Shown here: one piece after another, positions 46,290 through 56,116 of the stretch
Layout of the letters: the number at the start of each line of letters is the position of its first letter
How positions within the stretch are numbered: position 1 is the first letter of the stretch
DNA from: Mycobacterium sp. UM_WGJ
GTDB lineage: Bacteria; Actinomycetota; Actinomycetes; Mycobacteriales; Mycobacteriaceae
DNA: 58,182 nt
Reading direction: 5' to 3'
NCBI RefSeq assembly: GCF_000455125.1
Contig: NZ_AUWR01000036.1
Coordinates: forward strand, 1 to 58,182
Program-made: the position numbers and the translations under genes
The notes under the pieces: generated by a model
Database searches by the model: none
Told to the model about the DNA's origin: nothing
Seen by the model: only the letters and a program-made list of their open reading frames with translations

Positions 46290-47693
46290 TCAGATGACCA
46301 GGACACCCTCGGCGATGCCGAGTGCCCGCAGATCCCGGTACCACCGCTCGACCGGGTGCTCCTTTGTGTAGCCGTGCCCGCCGAGGAGCTGTACCCCGTC
46401 CAGGCCGATCTGCATGCCCTTGTCGGTCGCGATCCGCTTGGCCAGCGCAGCCTCTCGGATGAACGGCAGTCCCTGTTCGCACCGCGACGCGCCGCGCCAG
46501 GTCAGCAGTCGCAGCCCGTCGAGCTCGATGGCGATGTTGGCGCACATGAAAGCCACCGACTGACGGTTGGCGATCGGCTCGCCGAACGCCTCGCGCTCCT
46601 TGACGTAGGGCATCACGTGGTCGAGCACCGCGTGGCTGGTGCCGACCGCAAGCGCCGCCCAGCCCAACCGGGACAGTGCGATGGCCTGCGAGTAGTCCGC
46701 ATCGGTCGCGGCGTCCTCGCCGAGTCGGGCGTTGAGGGGGACCGACACCTTGTTCAGCTCGAGCTGGCCCAGGGCGGCGGCGCGCAGACCCATGCTGGGA
46801 TCGGCCTTGACCGTCAGGCCCGGCGCTGAGGACTCGACGATGAACAGTGCGGGATTGCCGTTCAGCTGGGCGGCCACGATGAACAGCTCGGCGTCGGCGG
46901 CCGCTACCACCAGCGACTTCACGCCGTCGAGCCGGTAGCCGCTGGGCGTACGCACCGCGGTCGTCTTGAGGTTGGTCGGGTCGAACAACGGGTGCGGCTC
47001 GACGATCGCGACGCAGGCCTGCGGAACCTTCTCACCGGCGAACTCAGGCAGGTAGGTGGCCTGCTGGTCGGCACTGCCCCAGTGGGTCAACGCCGAAGCC
47101 ACTCCGCCGGGGGCCAGGATCGGCAGCGCCAGGCTCATGTCGCCATAGCCCAGCGCCTCGGCCACCAGCACGTTGGTGACCGCGGAACGGTGTGCGGCGA
47201 TCCCGTCGAAGTCCTCCGGGATGTTGATCGCCGTGATCCCCAACTCGGCCGCCTTGCCGAGCAGCTCACGCGGGTAGTCGAGGGCTTCGTCGGCGTCGTG
47301 GGCGGCCGGGCGCAGCAGCTCGGCCGCGAACTCCTCGACCGTGTCGATGATCATCTGCTGGTCATCGTCGGGCGTCAGGTCGAAGTAGTCGCCCCCCTTG
47401 CTCCGGGCGGGGGCTCCGAGCCGGGCCGGGGCCTTGCCCAGACCCTGGACCTTCTTGAACTGGCGGGTGGAGGCTCCGGCGACGGAGAACACCGTCTTGA
47501 CGCCGTAGTTCAGGCCACGGTTGAGCGGTTGCCGCAAGCCGTAGCGGTCCAGAAAGTCCTGGCTGACCAGTGGCGTGACGAACGACAGGGCGGCTGCGAT
47601 CGGGCTGCGCTTGTGCGGAACCGACCCGACGCCGCTGGCGCGGCTGTTCAACCGGACCTTTGAGCCGTTGGTGGCGGGGGCGATATCAGTCAT
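46290..47693 (-). CDS. fadE24: Acyl-CoA dehydrogenase FadE24
   Basis: This 467-residue acyl-CoA dehydrogenase homologue carries an N-terminal extension of about 110 residues (basic, with SFVTPLVSQDFLDRYGLRQP), then the standard fold (DDDQQMIIDTVEEFAAELLR near residue 104). The C-terminal block GVQLLGGHGYTKEHPVERWY contains the usual cofactor loop. With FadE23 it is expected to form the alpha/beta unit that acts on a branched or cyclic acyl-CoA. It is first in its two-gene unit, downstream of an operator array at 47734-47768. Confidence 0.86.
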   Translation of the reverse strand: MTDIAPATNGSKVRLNSRASGVGSVPHKRSPIAAALSFVTPLVSQDFLDRYGLRQPLNRGLNYGVKTVFSVAGASTRQFKKVQGLGKAPARLGAPARSKGGDYFDLTPDDDQQMIIDTVEEFAAELLRPAAHDADEALDYPRELLGKAAELGITAINIPEDFDGIAAHRSAVTNVLVAEALGYGDMSLALPILAPGGVASALTHWGSADQQATYLPEFAGEKVPQACVAIVEPHPLFDPTNLKTTAVRTPSGYRLDGVKSLVVAAADAELFIVAAQLNGNPALFIVESSAPGLTVKADPSMGLRAAALGQLELNKVSVPLNARLGEDAATDADYSQAIALSRLGWAALAVGTSHAVLDHVMPYVKEREAFGEPIANRQSVAFMCANIAIELDGLRLLTWRGASRCEQGLPFIREAALAKRIATDKGMQIGLDGVQLLGGHGYTKEHPVERWYRDLRALGIAEGVLVI

Positions 47694-47733
47694 GTCAGAG
47701 CCTCACTCGATGGGAAGGTATCGATGAGACCAC

Positions 47734-47775
47734 CTTACTCCGAAGTAAGTTAACTCAAAAGTAAGGTGTGACGAA
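47734..47775 (-). promoter_or_regulatory. Promoter and repeated TTACT/AGTAA array upstream of fadE24
   Basis: CTTACT (47734-47739) and AGTAAG (47744-47749) form one palindrome, and the AAAAGTAAG at 47757-47765 adds a second half-site. CACCTTAC (47731-47738) pairs with GTAAGGTG (47761-47768) over the array. A possible -10 TAACTT (47752-47747, minus strand) with -35 TTCGTC (47775-47770) at 17-bp spacing lies within it. The shared AAAAGTAA element links this promoter to the dioxygenase operon. Confidence 0.5.
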
Positions 47776-47805
47776 GTCGTCAGTCGGCCCCCGCCGGTAG
47801 CCCGA

Positions 47806-48618
47806 TTACTGCGGGGTCAAGGCCGCCAGCACCTGCTGGTGCAGGGTGGGGTTGGCGGCCACGGCGCAGTTGCCGTGCGGGCCCGGGTTACCGGCCAGGT
47901 CGGTAAACACCCCGCCCGCTTCGCGCACCAGGATGTCGACGGCCGCCAGATCCCAGACCGACACTGCCGGCTCGATGGCTGCGTCCACAGCTCCCTCGGC
48001 GACCAAGCAGTACGCCCAGAAGTCGCCGTAGGAGCGTGCCCGCCACACCGCCTCGGTCAGCCCCAGGAACTGCTCCCGCAGGCCGCGCGCGGCCCAGTAG
48101 GGCAGCCCGGCGAACGTCAGGCTGGAGGAGCCCACATCGGCCACCGAGGAGACCGACAGCGGCCGGGCCGGGCCGCCGGCGACGGACCCGAACGCGCCCT
48201 GACCGCGCGTCGCCCACCACCGCCGGTGCAACGCCGGGGCGCTGACCACCCCCAGAATCGGGACGCCGTCTTCAAGCAACGCGATCAGAGTGGCCCACAC
48301 CGGCACCCCGCGCACGAAGTTCTTGGTGCCGTCGATCGGGTCGATAATCCATTGGCGCCCAGTGAAAGTGGCGGTGCCACCGAATTCCTCGCCGAGGATC
48401 TGGTCGTCGGCACGCTCGGCGACCAGGACCTCGCGCAGGGCGGTTTCCACCGCTTGGTCGGCGTCGGTCACCGGGGTCAGGTCGGGCTTGGTGTCGACCC
48501 GCAGGTCAAGCGCACCGAACCGCGCCAAGGTGATTTCGTCCGCCCGGTCGGCCAGGCCCAGGGCCAGGGTCAGGTCTTGATGAAGCTGCGAGTCGCGATT
48601 GTCGTTGATCTGCGCCAT
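47806..48618 (-). CDS. hisN: Inositol-monophosphatase-family phosphatase, HisN-type histidinol-phosphatase
   Basis: This 270-residue metal-dependent phosphatase has the family motifs GEEF (76-79), DPIDGTKNF (93-101) and WDLAAVD (222-228), which bind the two metal ions. In M. tuberculosis and corynebacteria the member at this location is histidinol-phosphatase (HisN), the missing step of histidine biosynthesis; an inositol or nucleotide phosphatase is the alternative. The start is ATG 48618 ([10 protein letters not shown]). It diverges from a small gene after only 23 bp. Confidence 0.8.
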   Translation of the reverse strand: MAQINDNRDSQLHQDLTLALGLADRADEITLARFGALDLRVDTKPDLTPVTDADQAVETALREVLVAERADDQILGEEFGGTATFTGRQWIIDPIDGTKNFVRGVPVWATLIALLEDGVPILGVVSAPALHRRWWATRGQGAFGSVAGGPARPLSVSSVADVGSSSLTFAGLPYWAARGLREQFLGLTEAVWRARSYGDFWAYCLVAEGAVDAAIEPAVSVWDLAAVDILVREAGGVFTDLAGNPGPHGNCAVAANPTLHQQVLAALTPQ

Positions 48619-48641
48619 GGCGAAAGTCCTACCATGACCAC

Positions 48642-48965
48642 ATGTGGGAGTTTGGGGCACTGCTGTTGCTACTGGCGGTTCTGGCGGTGTTCCTCGCGCC
48701 GCGTTTTCTGCGCTCGGGGCCGGGCTCGGGCGCCCAAGACGGCACCGTGCTGGTCACCGGCGTCAGCCCGCGGCCCGAGGCCACCGGCCCGCAATACGTC
48801 ACCATCACCGGTGTCCTGCATGGGCCCACCGTCGATGAGCACGAGGTCTACCAGCGCTACGCCGTCGATGTCAGCAAATGGCCGAGCGTGGGCGATCTAC
48901 TGCCGGTGCGCTACTCGCCGCGCAATCCGGACAACTGGAATCTGATCGGGCCGATCGGCGACTGA
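48642..48965 (+). CDS. Small membrane-anchored protein of unknown function
   Basis: This 107-residue protein has one N-terminal hydrophobic helix (residues 5-24, [17 protein letters not shown]) and a soluble beta-rich domain of about 75 residues with [20 protein letters not shown] and [16 protein letters not shown]. It could be anchored with the domain outside or inside. It begins 23 bp from the divergent hisN gene and converges on fprA with a 9-bp gap. I do not recognise a characterised family. Confidence 0.7.
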   Translation: MWEFGALLLLLAVLAVFLAPRFLRSGPGSGAQDGTVLVTGVSPRPEATGPQYVTITGVLHGPTVDEHEVYQRYAVDVSKWPSVGDLLPVRYSPRNPDNWNLIGPIGD

Positions 48966-48974
48966 CGTTCCCGG

Positions 48975-50435
48975 TCAGTGCGACTGCGACTCCGGCAATG
49001 CCACCGGGTAGGACGTCAGGCCCGCGTCATCACAATCCGGGCAGGAGTCGGTCGCGCCCGGTCCGTGCCCGACCCGCAGCATCTCGGCGACGTTGGTCAG
49101 CTTGACCCGGGGGCGGCCGTGCGGCTCGCCGGTGGAGCGCTCGTGGGTATCGATCAGCTGCCAGTGCTCGGCGGTGACCAGTTCCGGCTGGCGAGACAGC
49201 AACCAACGGTGCAGTTGCGCTTCATAGTCGGTGTCGACATCGGGTAGGCCGCCTTGCGCTGCCCGGGAGGCCAGATCTGCGGCGAGCGTGTCGACGGTGG
49301 CCTGCGAATCGCTCTTGTTGGAACCGATCACCCCGGAAGGTCCACGCTTGATCCATCCGACCACGTACTGATTGCTGGTGCCTTCGATGCGGCCGTCGGT
49401 GTGCGGAATGGTGCAGCTGCGATCGTCGAACGGCAATCCCGGCATCGGAACCCCGCGATACCCGACGGAGCGCACCACCAACTGGGCCGGCAGAACCTCG
49501 CGCTCACCGGTGTCATTGGCGCTGACCCAACCGTTCTCGTCGGTCGTCAGCTCGTTGCGTCCCAACACGATTTCCTCAACCCGGCCGTTGCCGCGGATCT
49601 CGATCGGTGACGTGCAGAACCGGAAGACGATCCGGCGGTGATCAGGACGGGTTTCGCGCCCGACGTAGGTGCGCAGCACCTTGACGTTCTGCCGGGGATG
49701 CTTGGCGGCCGCCTCGATGTCCTCGTCGGTGATCCCGGCGAACTCGGCGGCGTCGATCACCACGTCGACGTCGTCGAGACCCTTCAGGTCGCCGAGTTCG
49801 CGTAGCTCGGGGCTGGTGAACGTGGCCTGCAGCGGGCCGCGCCGACCGACGATCACGACCTCCTCGACACCGCGCGGGCTGAGCAGATCCAGCGCGTGGT
49901 CGGCGATGTCGGTGCGGCGCAGTTCGTCGGGTTGACTGACCAGAATGCGGGCCACGTCCAGGGCCACATTGCCGTTGCCGACCACGATGGCGCGCTTGCA
50001 CGTCAAGTCGGGTGCATGGTCGGCGAAGTGCGGGTGGGCGTTGTACCAGCCGACGAAGTCGACCGCGGCGACGCTGCCGGGAAGGTCCTCCCCGGGAATG
50101 CCCAACTGCCGATTCGACTGCGCTCCGATTGCGTAGATCACCGCGTCGTAGCGCTCGGCCAGTTCCTCGGGCATGACGTGCTCGCCCACGGTGACGTTGC
50201 CGTAGAACCGGAATCGTGGATCGGCGGCGGTCTTCTCGAACTGGGCGCTGATCGACTTGATCTTCGGGTGATCCGGCGCCACACCCGAGCGCACCAGGCC
50301 CCACGGCGTCGGCAGCATCTCCAGCATGTCGACGCGCACGTCGACCTCACCGCCGGCAGCAAGCTTGAGCAGCGATGCCGCAGCGAAGTAGCCGGAGGGA
50401 CCGGAGCCGACGATGGCCACGTGGTAGGGCCGCAT
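48975..50435 (-). CDS. fprA: NADPH-ferredoxin reductase FprA
   Basis: This 486-residue FAD/NADPH enzyme of the adrenodoxin-reductase type passes electrons to ferredoxins that serve cytochromes P450. The FAD motif GSGPSG is at residues 10-15, [20 protein letters not shown] follows, and the NADPH motif [13 protein letters not shown] is near 165. It resembles M. tuberculosis FprA (Rv3106, 456 residues as I recall), but after [17 protein letters not shown] it has an extra tail of about 28 residues with CPDC. Start ATG 50435 is the first in the conserved frame; the longer opening overlaps prfB. It diverges from prfB. Confidence 0.92.
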   Translation of the reverse strand: MRPYHVAIVGSGPSGYFAAASLLKLAAGGEVDVRVDMLEMLPTPWGLVRSGVAPDHPKIKSISAQFEKTAADPRFRFYGNVTVGEHVMPEELAERYDAVIYAIGAQSNRQLGIPGEDLPGSVAAVDFVGWYNAHPHFADHAPDLTCKRAIVVGNGNVALDVARILVSQPDELRRTDIADHALDLLSPRGVEEVVIVGRRGPLQATFTSPELRELGDLKGLDDVDVVIDAAEFAGITDEDIEAAAKHPRQNVKVLRTYVGRETRPDHRRIVFRFCTSPIEIRGNGRVEEIVLGRNELTTDENGWVSANDTGEREVLPAQLVVRSVGYRGVPMPGLPFDDRSCTIPHTDGRIEGTSNQYVVGWIKRGPSGVIGSNKSDSQATVDTLAADLASRAAQGGLPDVDTDYEAQLHRWLLSRQPELVTAEHWQLIDTHERSTGEPHGRPRVKLTNVAEMLRVGHGPGATDSCPDCDDAGLTSYPVALPESQSH

Positions 50436-50532
50436 CCTCGAACCTTCTTTCGGAGTCGGAAGTCGTTCATGCACCCGCGTAACCCCGATGCTAGAGGTCG
50501 CACGCCAATGGCCGCCGGTAACCTCGATAAAC

Positions 50533-51639
50533 GTGGAACCAGACCGCCAGCCCGATATCGATGCCCTCGACGCCACCTTGACCACGGTGGAGCGGGTGCT
50601 CGATGTCGATGGCCTGCGCCGCCGTATCAGCGATCTCGAACGCGATGCATCCGACCCGAACCTGTGGGACGACCAAGCCCGCGCCCAGAAGGTGACCAGC
50701 GAGTTGTCGCATGCTCAGGCCGAGCTGCGCCGGGTGGAGGAGTTGCGCCAGCGCGTCGACGACCTTCCGGTGCTCTACGAGTTGGCGGCTGAAGAAGGCG
50801 GTGCTGACGAGGTCGCCGAGGCTGACGCCGAACTGGCCCGGCTGCGCGAGGACATCGACGCGATGGAAGTCCGCACCCTGCTCTCGGGGGAGTACGACGA
50901 GCGCGAGGCGCTGGTCACGATCCGCTCCGGGGCGGGCGGCGTGGACGCCGCGGACTGGGCCGAGATGCTGATGCGGATGTACATCCGCTGGGCCGAGCAG
51001 CACAAGTACGGCGTCGAGGTGTTCGACACCTCCTACGCCGAAGAGGCCGGGATCAAGAGCGCCACCTTCGCGGTGCACGCCCCCTTCGCCTACGGCACCC
51101 TCTCCGTGGAGCAGGGCACCCACCGTCTGGTGCGGATCAGCCCGTTCGACAACCAGGGGCGCCGGCAGACGTCGTTCGCCGAGGTCGAGGTGTTGCCGGT
51201 GGTGGAGACCACCGACCACATCGACATCCCCGAGGGCGATGTGCGGGTCGACGTGTACCGCTCCAGCGGGCCGGGCGGACAGTCGGTGAACACCACAGAC
51301 TCGGCGGTGCGGCTCACCCACATCCCCACCGGGATCGTGGTCACCTGCCAGAACGAAAAATCGCAGTTGCAGAACAAGGTTTCGGCGATGCGGGTGCTGC
51401 AGGCCAAGCTGATGGAACGCAAGCGATCCGAAGAGCGAGCCGAGATGGACGCGCTCAAAGGCGATGGTGGCAGTTCGTGGGGCAACCAGATGCGCTCCTA
51501 CGTGCTGCACCCCTACCAGATGGTCAAGGACCTGCGTACCGAGTACGAAGTCGGCAACCCGGCCGCGGTGCTCGACGGTGACATCGACGGATTCCTCGAA
51601 GCCGGAATCCGGTGGCGCAACAGGCCGGAAGGCGACTAA
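50533..51639 (+). CDS. prfB: Peptide chain release factor 2
   Basis: This 368-residue class I release factor recognises UGA and UAA. The stop-codon-reading tripeptide SPF is at residues 203-205 and the catalytic GGQ at 248-250. The frame is continuous from the GTG at 50533, with no internal stop near codon 25, so the programmed frameshift used by E. coli prfB is absent. An upstream opening of the same frame overlaps fprA. It heads the rightward series that continues to smpB. Confidence 0.95.
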   Translation: MEPDRQPDIDALDATLTTVERVLDVDGLRRRISDLERDASDPNLWDDQARAQKVTSELSHAQAELRRVEELRQRVDDLPVLYELAAEEGGADEVAEADAELARLREDIDAMEVRTLLSGEYDEREALVTIRSGAGGVDAADWAEMLMRMYIRWAEQHKYGVEVFDTSYAEEAGIKSATFAVHAPFAYGTLSVEQGTHRLVRISPFDNQGRRQTSFAEVEVLPVVETTDHIDIPEGDVRVDVYRSSGPGGQSVNTTDSAVRLTHIPTGIVVTCQNEKSQLQNKVSAMRVLQAKLMERKRSEERAEMDALKGDGGSSWGNQMRSYVLHPYQMVKDLRTEYEVGNPAAVLDGDIDGFLEAGIRWRNRPEGD

Positions 51640-51643
51640 GCGG

Positions 51644-52546
51644 ATGGTCTTGGCTTTCTCTCCGGGGCAGCGCTGGCATGACTTGTGGCGCGGTGAGATC
51701 GGCGAGTGGGTCATCACCAAGGGCTTGCGAATCGTCCTGCTGCTGATCGGGGCGGCGCTGGCATCGCGGTTCATCACCTGGGCGGCGCGCCGCGTCACCC
51801 GGCGGCTGGAACGCGGCTTCGCGGCCAGCGACGCGCTGGTGCGGTCTGAAGCCTCCAAGCACCGCCAGGCCGTTGCCTCGGTGATCTCGTGGCTGTCGGT
51901 GGTGCTGCTGTGCGTGATGGTCGCCGTCCAGATCACCAGCATCCTCGACGTTCCGGTCGGCTCCCTGGTGGGGCCGGCCGCGGTGCTCGGTGGCGCGATC
52001 GGTTTCGGCGCCCAAAAGCTGGTGCAGGACCTGCTGAGTGGATTCTTCATCATCACCGAAAAGCAGTATGGCTTCGGCGATCTGGTGCAGCTGTCCATGG
52101 TGGGAGCACCGACCGAAGCGCTCGGGACGGTCGAGGAAGTCACGCTGCGGGTGACGAAGCTGCGCACCCCCAACGGCGAGGTCTACAACGTGCCGAACGG
52201 CAACATCGTCCGGTCGCTGAACTTGTCCAAGGACTGGGCGCGCGCCGTCGTCGACATCCCGGTACCCACCACCGCCGACCTGACCCGCGTCAACGAGGTG
52301 CTGCACCAGGTGTGTGAGAACGCCCGCGAGGCCGACGCTCCGCTGCGGGACCTGCTGTTGGACCAGCCGTCGATCATGGGCGTGGAGAGCATCGAGCTCG
52401 GCGTCGTCAATCTGCGGATGGTGGCTCGCACCCTTCCCGGGAAACAATTCGAGGTGGGCCGCCGGCTGCGCATCCAGGTGGTGCGGGCTCTGGCGGCGGC
52501 CGGCGTGGTCACCGCCGGCGATGTGAAGCCGGTGGAGACACTGTGA
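51644..52546 (+). CDS. MscS-family mechanosensitive channel protein (Rv3104c-like)
   Basis: This 300-residue protein has an N-terminal helix and two further membrane segments, with the pore-lining helix followed by the MscS signature GGAIGFGAQKLVQDLLSGFF (about residues 119-138) and a beta-domain (NGEVYNVPNGNIV). The C-terminal part is cytoplasmic. It starts 4 bp after prfB at ATG 51644. It may protect cells against hypo-osmotic shock; the neighbourhood is shared with M. tuberculosis Rv3104c as I recall. Confidence 0.85.
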   Translation: MVLAFSPGQRWHDLWRGEIGEWVITKGLRIVLLLIGAALASRFITWAARRVTRRLERGFAASDALVRSEASKHRQAVASVISWLSVVLLCVMVAVQITSILDVPVGSLVGPAAVLGGAIGFGAQKLVQDLLSGFFIITEKQYGFGDLVQLSMVGAPTEALGTVEEVTLRVTKLRTPNGEVYNVPNGNIVRSLNLSKDWARAVVDIPVPTTADLTRVNEVLHQVCENAREADAPLRDLLLDQPSIMGVESIELGVVNLRMVARTLPGKQFEVGRRLRIQVVRALAAAGVVTAGDVKPVETL

Positions 52547-53076
52547 AACTCAGCATCAGAAAGCCCGACGACGTTCCGGAGAAGCCAGAGGTGGCAGACG
52601 GCAGGCGACTGAAACTGCCGGCGCATCTGTTCGGCGGCCGGGTCCGCACGTCCACGGCGGCGCTGATCATCGCCTTCGTCGCGGTGTGGTGGGTCTACGA
52701 GACCTACCGGCCGGAGCCGACGCCGCCGCCCGCCCCGCAGGTGGTGCCGCCGGGATTCATCCCCGACCCGGCCTACACGTGGGTGCCGCGCACCAAGCTG
52801 CAACAGCCGCCGGTGACGGTCACCGAGACCGTCACACCGACACCAACCACCACCGAGGCGCCCGCCCCGACGGAGCCGCCGGCCGGTGCACCGCCGCCGG
52901 CGCCGGTGCCGGGATTCCCGTTCTGTCCGCCGCTGTGTCCGCCGCCCGCCCCGGCGCCGCCGGAGGAAGCCGGACCGGTCCCACCGGCTCCCGAGGCGCC
53001 GCCGGATGTTCGCCAGCCCGTGCCTGTGCCGCCCACACCCGCGTCCCCGCCCGGTCCGGGCGCCTCACCCGGCTAA
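52543..53076 (+). CDS. Proline-rich single-span membrane protein (Rv3103c-like)
   Basis: This 177-residue protein has a short basic cytoplasmic head, one membrane helix (about residues 44-63, [18 protein letters not shown]) and a Pro-rich extracellular part of over 100 residues. Two low-complexity stretches rich in Pro and Ala are visible (about 85-130 and 135-177). The GTG start overlaps the mscS-like stop (GTGA). It sits directly before ftsE, so it may function at the cell envelope or septum. Confidence 0.78.
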   Translation: MKLSIRKPDDVPEKPEVADGRRLKLPAHLFGGRVRTSTAALIIAFVAVWWVYETYRPEPTPPPAPQVVPPGFIPDPAYTWVPRTKLQQPPVTVTETVTPTPTTTEAPAPTEPPAGAPPPAPVPGFPFCPPLCPPPAPAPPEEAGPVPPAPEAPPDVRQPVPVPPTPASPPGPGASPG

Positions 53077-53089
53077 ACTTCGTGCCGTG

Positions 53090-53779
53090 ATGATCACGCT
53101 CGACCATGTCACCAAGCAGTACAAATCGTCGGCCCGTCCGGCGCTGGACAATGTCAATGTCAAGATCGACAAGGGCGAGTTCGTGTTCTTGATCGGGCCG
53201 TCCGGCTCCGGCAAGTCGACGTTCATGCGGCTGCTGCTGGCCGAGGAGACACCCACCTCGGGTGACATTCAGGTGTCGAAGTTTCACGTCAACAAGCTGC
53301 CCGGCCGCCACATCCCCAGCCTGCGGCAGGTGCTCGGATGCGTGTTCCAGGACTTCCGGTTGCTGCAGCAGAAGACCGTGTTCGAGAACGTCGCGTTCGC
53401 GCTCGAGGTGATCGGCAAGAAGCCGGAGATGATCAACCGGGTCGTCCCCGAGGTTCTGGAGATGGTCGGGTTGTCCGGCAAAGCGAACCGGCTGCCCGGT
53501 GAGCTGTCCGGTGGTGAGCAACAGCGGGTGGCGATCGCCCGGGCCTTCGTCAACCGGCCCCTGGTGCTGCTGGCCGACGAGCCGACCGGAAACCTGGACC
53601 CGGAGACGAGTGAGGACATCATGGATCTGCTGGAGCGGATCAACCGCACCGGAACCACGGTGCTGATGGCGACCCACGACCACCACATCGTCGACTCGAT
53701 GCGCCAGCGCGTCGTCGAACTGTCACTGGGCCGGCTGGTGCGTGACGAACAGCGCGGTGTTTACGGGATGGACCGCTGA
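53090..53779 (+). CDS. ftsE: Cell division ATP-binding protein FtsE
   Basis: This 229-residue ABC ATPase has Walker [10 protein letters not shown] (36-44), the signature LSGGEQQR (139-146) and Walker B VLLADEP (159-165). With FtsX it regulates peptidoglycan hydrolases at the division septum. ATG 53090 is preferred over the GTG 3 bp earlier because the mycobacterial protein begins [11 protein letters not shown]. FtsX follows after 1 bp. Confidence 0.95.
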   Translation: MITLDHVTKQYKSSARPALDNVNVKIDKGEFVFLIGPSGSGKSTFMRLLLAEETPTSGDIQVSKFHVNKLPGRHIPSLRQVLGCVFQDFRLLQQKTVFENVAFALEVIGKKPEMINRVVPEVLEMVGLSGKANRLPGELSGGEQQRVAIARAFVNRPLVLLADEPTGNLDPETSEDIMDLLERINRTGTTVLMATHDHHIVDSMRQRVVELSLGRLVRDEQRGVYGMDR

Positions 53780-53780
53780 C

Positions 53781-54674
53781 GTGCGCTTTGGATTCCTGTT
53801 CAACGAAGTCCTCACCGGCCTGCGTCGTAACGTCACCATGACGGTGGCGATGATCCTCACCACGGCGATCTCGATCGGGTTGTTCGGCGGCGGCCTGCTG
53901 GTGGTGCGGCTGGCCGACCAGTCCCGCAACATCTACCTGGACCGGGTGGAATCGCAGGTATTTCTGAACCCCGACGTCGCTGCCGATGACCCGAACTGCG
54001 AAGGCCAGGAGTGCAAGGCGCTGCGCGAACAGATCGAGACCCGCGATGACGTGAAGTCGGTGCGCTACCTCAACTCTGATGACGCGTATGCCGACGCGAT
54101 CCGTAAGTTCCCCGAGTTCAAGGATGTGGCGAGCAAGGACTCGTTCCCGGCGTCGTTCATCGTCAAGCTGGAGAATCCGGAGCAGAGCAAGGATTTCGAC
54201 GCCGCGATGCAGGGTCAGCCGGGCGTGCTCAGCGTGCTCAATCAGAAGAAGTTGATCGACCGGCTGTTCGCCGTGCTCGACGGACTGAGCAGTGCTGCGT
54301 TCGCGGTCGCCCTGGTGCAGGCGGTGGGGGCGGTGCTGTTGATCGCCAACATGGTTCAGGTCGCCGCCTATACCCGGCGCACTGAGGTCTCCATCATGCG
54401 TCTGGTGGGTGCCAGCCGCTGGTACACCCAGCTGCCGTTCCTGGTGGAGGCGGTGCTGGCCGCGACGGTGGGGGTGATCATCGCGATCATCGGTCTTCTC
54501 GTGGTGCGAGCGGCGTTCCTCGACAATGCGCTCAGCCAGTTCTATCAAGCGCATCTGATCGCGCGGATCGATTACGCCGACATCCTCTACATCTCGCCGA
54601 TCCTGCTGCTGTTGGGCGCGGCGATGGCCGGAGCGACCGCGTACGTGACGCTTCGGCTGTACGTGCGGCGGTAG
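53781..54674 (+). CDS. ftsX: Cell division protein FtsX
   Basis: This 297-residue permease-like protein has four membrane helices (first near residue 20-45) and a large extracellular domain between helices 1 and 2 (about residues 50-155) with a Cys pair in [16 protein letters not shown] that may be disulfide-bonded. It transmits the FtsE signal to NlpC/P60 peptidoglycan hydrolases such as RipC. The GTG at 53781 gives the same length as M. tuberculosis FtsX as I recall. Confidence 0.94.
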   Translation: MRFGFLFNEVLTGLRRNVTMTVAMILTTAISIGLFGGGLLVVRLADQSRNIYLDRVESQVFLNPDVAADDPNCEGQECKALREQIETRDDVKSVRYLNSDDAYADAIRKFPEFKDVASKDSFPASFIVKLENPEQSKDFDAAMQGQPGVLSVLNQKKLIDRLFAVLDGLSSAAFAVALVQAVGAVLLIANMVQVAAYTRRTEVSIMRLVGASRWYTQLPFLVEAVLAATVGVIIAIIGLLVVRAAFLDNALSQFYQAHLIARIDYADILYISPILLLLGAAMAGATAYVTLRLYVRR

Positions 54675-54676
54675 CG

Positions 54677-55177
54677 ATGGCTAAGAAAGCGGCGGACAAG
54701 GGCAGCAAGAAGAAGCCGGACAAGCAGATCGTTGCATCGAATCGCAAAGCGCGCCACAACTACTCGATTCTGGACGTGTACGAGGCTGGGGTGTCGCTGG
54801 TGGGCACCGAGGTGAAGAGCCTGCGGGCCGGGCAGGCTTCACTGGTCGATGCGTTCGCCACCGTCGATGACGGCGAAGTGTGGCTGCGCAACATGCACAT
54901 TCCCGAATACCACCACGGGACCTGGACCAATCACGAGCCGCGACGCACGCGCAAGCTGCTGTTGCATCGACGCCAGATCGACATGCTGATCGGCAAGATC
55001 CGCGACGGCAATCTCACCCTGGTGCCGCTGTCGGTGTACTTCACCGAAGGCAAGGTCAAGGTCGAATTGGCATTGGCACGCGGTAAGCAGGCCCACGACA
55101 AGCGGCAGGACCTCGCCAAGCGTGATGCGCAGCGCGAAGTGACCCGGGCGCTGGGTCGGCGCGCCAAGGGCATGTGA
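54677..55177 (+). CDS. smpB: SsrA-binding protein SmpB
   Basis: This 166-residue tmRNA partner has the oligonucleotide-binding beta barrel ([20 protein letters not shown]) and a basic C-terminal tail ([20 protein letters not shown]) that enters the ribosomal decoding centre. It lies 2 bp after ftsX, and its stop overlaps the next gene by 4 bp. The tmRNA gene ssrA is about 0.9 kb downstream on the same strand. Confidence 0.96.
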   Translation: MAKKAADKGSKKKPDKQIVASNRKARHNYSILDVYEAGVSLVGTEVKSLRAGQASLVDAFATVDDGEVWLRNMHIPEYHHGTWTNHEPRRTRKLLLHRRQIDMLIGKIRDGNLTLVPLSVYFTEGKVKVELALARGKQAHDKRQDLAKRDAQREVTRALGRRAKGM

Positions 55178-56019
55178 CCGGCGCCGTCCTGGCGCTGTTG
55201 TCAGCGGCCGGGTTCGGGGTCAGCGATTTCGTCGGTGGCCTCGCCGCGCGTCGCGTACCCGCCCTGCGGGTGGTGTTGGTGTCCTACCCGGTGGCGCTGG
55301 TGTTGCTGGGCACGCTCGCCATTGCGGTGGGCGGACCGATTCCTGCGGGTGCGATCGGCTGGGGCCTGGCCTCCGGTGTGGCGCTGGGGCTGGGTGGCTG
55401 GTGGTTCTACGCCGCGTTGGGTGCCGGGCCCATCGCGGTGGTGTCTCCGATTTCGGCGGTGCTGACGGCCGGGGTTCCGGTGGGGATCGGCTTGATCCAG
55501 GGGGAGCGGCCCGGCACGGTGGCCGATGGCGGGATTGTGCTGGCGCTGTTGGCGGTGGTCCTGGTGAGCCGGCAGGCCACCGACGAGGACGTCCGGCCGC
55601 ACCGCTTCACCCGCAAGGTGGCTTGGCTGACCGTGGGCGCCGGTATGGCGTTCGGGTTGGACTTCGTGTTCATCCACGAGGCGCCGGACGACTCCGGGCT
55701 GTGGCCGTTGGCGTTCGCGCGGGTGGCCGCCGCGGTGCTGGTGTTCAGTGCGGCGACCGGGGCGCGTGAATTGCGGTTGCCCACGGGCAGGCCGTTGAAG
55801 CTGGCGCTGGTGGCGGGGCTGTCGGACACCGCAGCCAATGTCGCGATGCTGCTCGCGCTGCGCGGCTCGGACCTGGCGTTGGCCAGCGTGCTGATTTCGC
55901 TGTTCCCCGCGGTGACGGTGGTGCTGGCCATCGTGGTGCTGCGTGAGCGGGTGCACCGCGGACAGGTGCTCGGCATGGTGCTGGCTGCGGTGGCGGTGGC
56001 GATGATCACCGCGCGGTGA
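55174..56019 (+). CDS. EamA/DMT-superfamily transporter
   Basis: This 281-residue membrane protein has about ten hydrophobic helices in two EamA repeats, each of five helices, the second ending [20 protein letters not shown] with the typical Pro and then ER-V. The superfamily exports small metabolites or amino acids. It starts with GTG overlapping the smpB stop (GTGA), and sits between smpB and ssrA. The substrate is unknown. Confidence 0.83.
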   Translation: MTGAVLALLSAAGFGVSDFVGGLAARRVPALRVVLVSYPVALVLLGTLAIAVGGPIPAGAIGWGLASGVALGLGGWWFYAALGAGPIAVVSPISAVLTAGVPVGIGLIQGERPGTVADGGIVLALLAVVLVSRQATDEDVRPHRFTRKVAWLTVGAGMAFGLDFVFIHEAPDDSGLWPLAFARVAAAVLVFSAATGARELRLPTGRPLKLALVAGLSDTAANVAMLLALRGSDLALASVLISLFPAVTVVLAIVVLRERVHRGQVLGMVLAAVAVAMITAR

Positions 56020-56070
56020 CGGTGCGGCGCCGATGGAATGAACAGGCGTCGGTCTGTCGTTGGAAACGCG

Positions 56071-56100
56071 TACCATGAAGTGTCCGCCGAGGGTCGGCGG
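56071..56100 (+). promoter_or_regulatory. Possible ssrA promoter and leader hairpin
   Basis: TACCAT at 56071-56076 fits a mycobacterial -10 (TANNNT). It is followed by a perfect leader hairpin CCGCCGA (56084-56090) / TCGGCGG (56094-56100) with a 3-nt loop, before the mature tmRNA end at 56117. No convincing -35 is seen. The leader would be removed when RNase P trims the precursor. Confidence 0.35.
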
Positions 56101-56116
56101 CAATCACCCAAGACAG

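Noticed and set aside
50533-51639. Programmed frameshift in prfB
   Set aside because: The frame is continuous through the region where E. coli prfB has an internal UGA, so no frameshift signal exists.
52543-53076. PE/PPE-type protein
   Set aside because: The Pro-rich sequence lacks the N-terminal PE or PPE motif and has a single membrane helix; it resembles the envelope protein next to ftsE.
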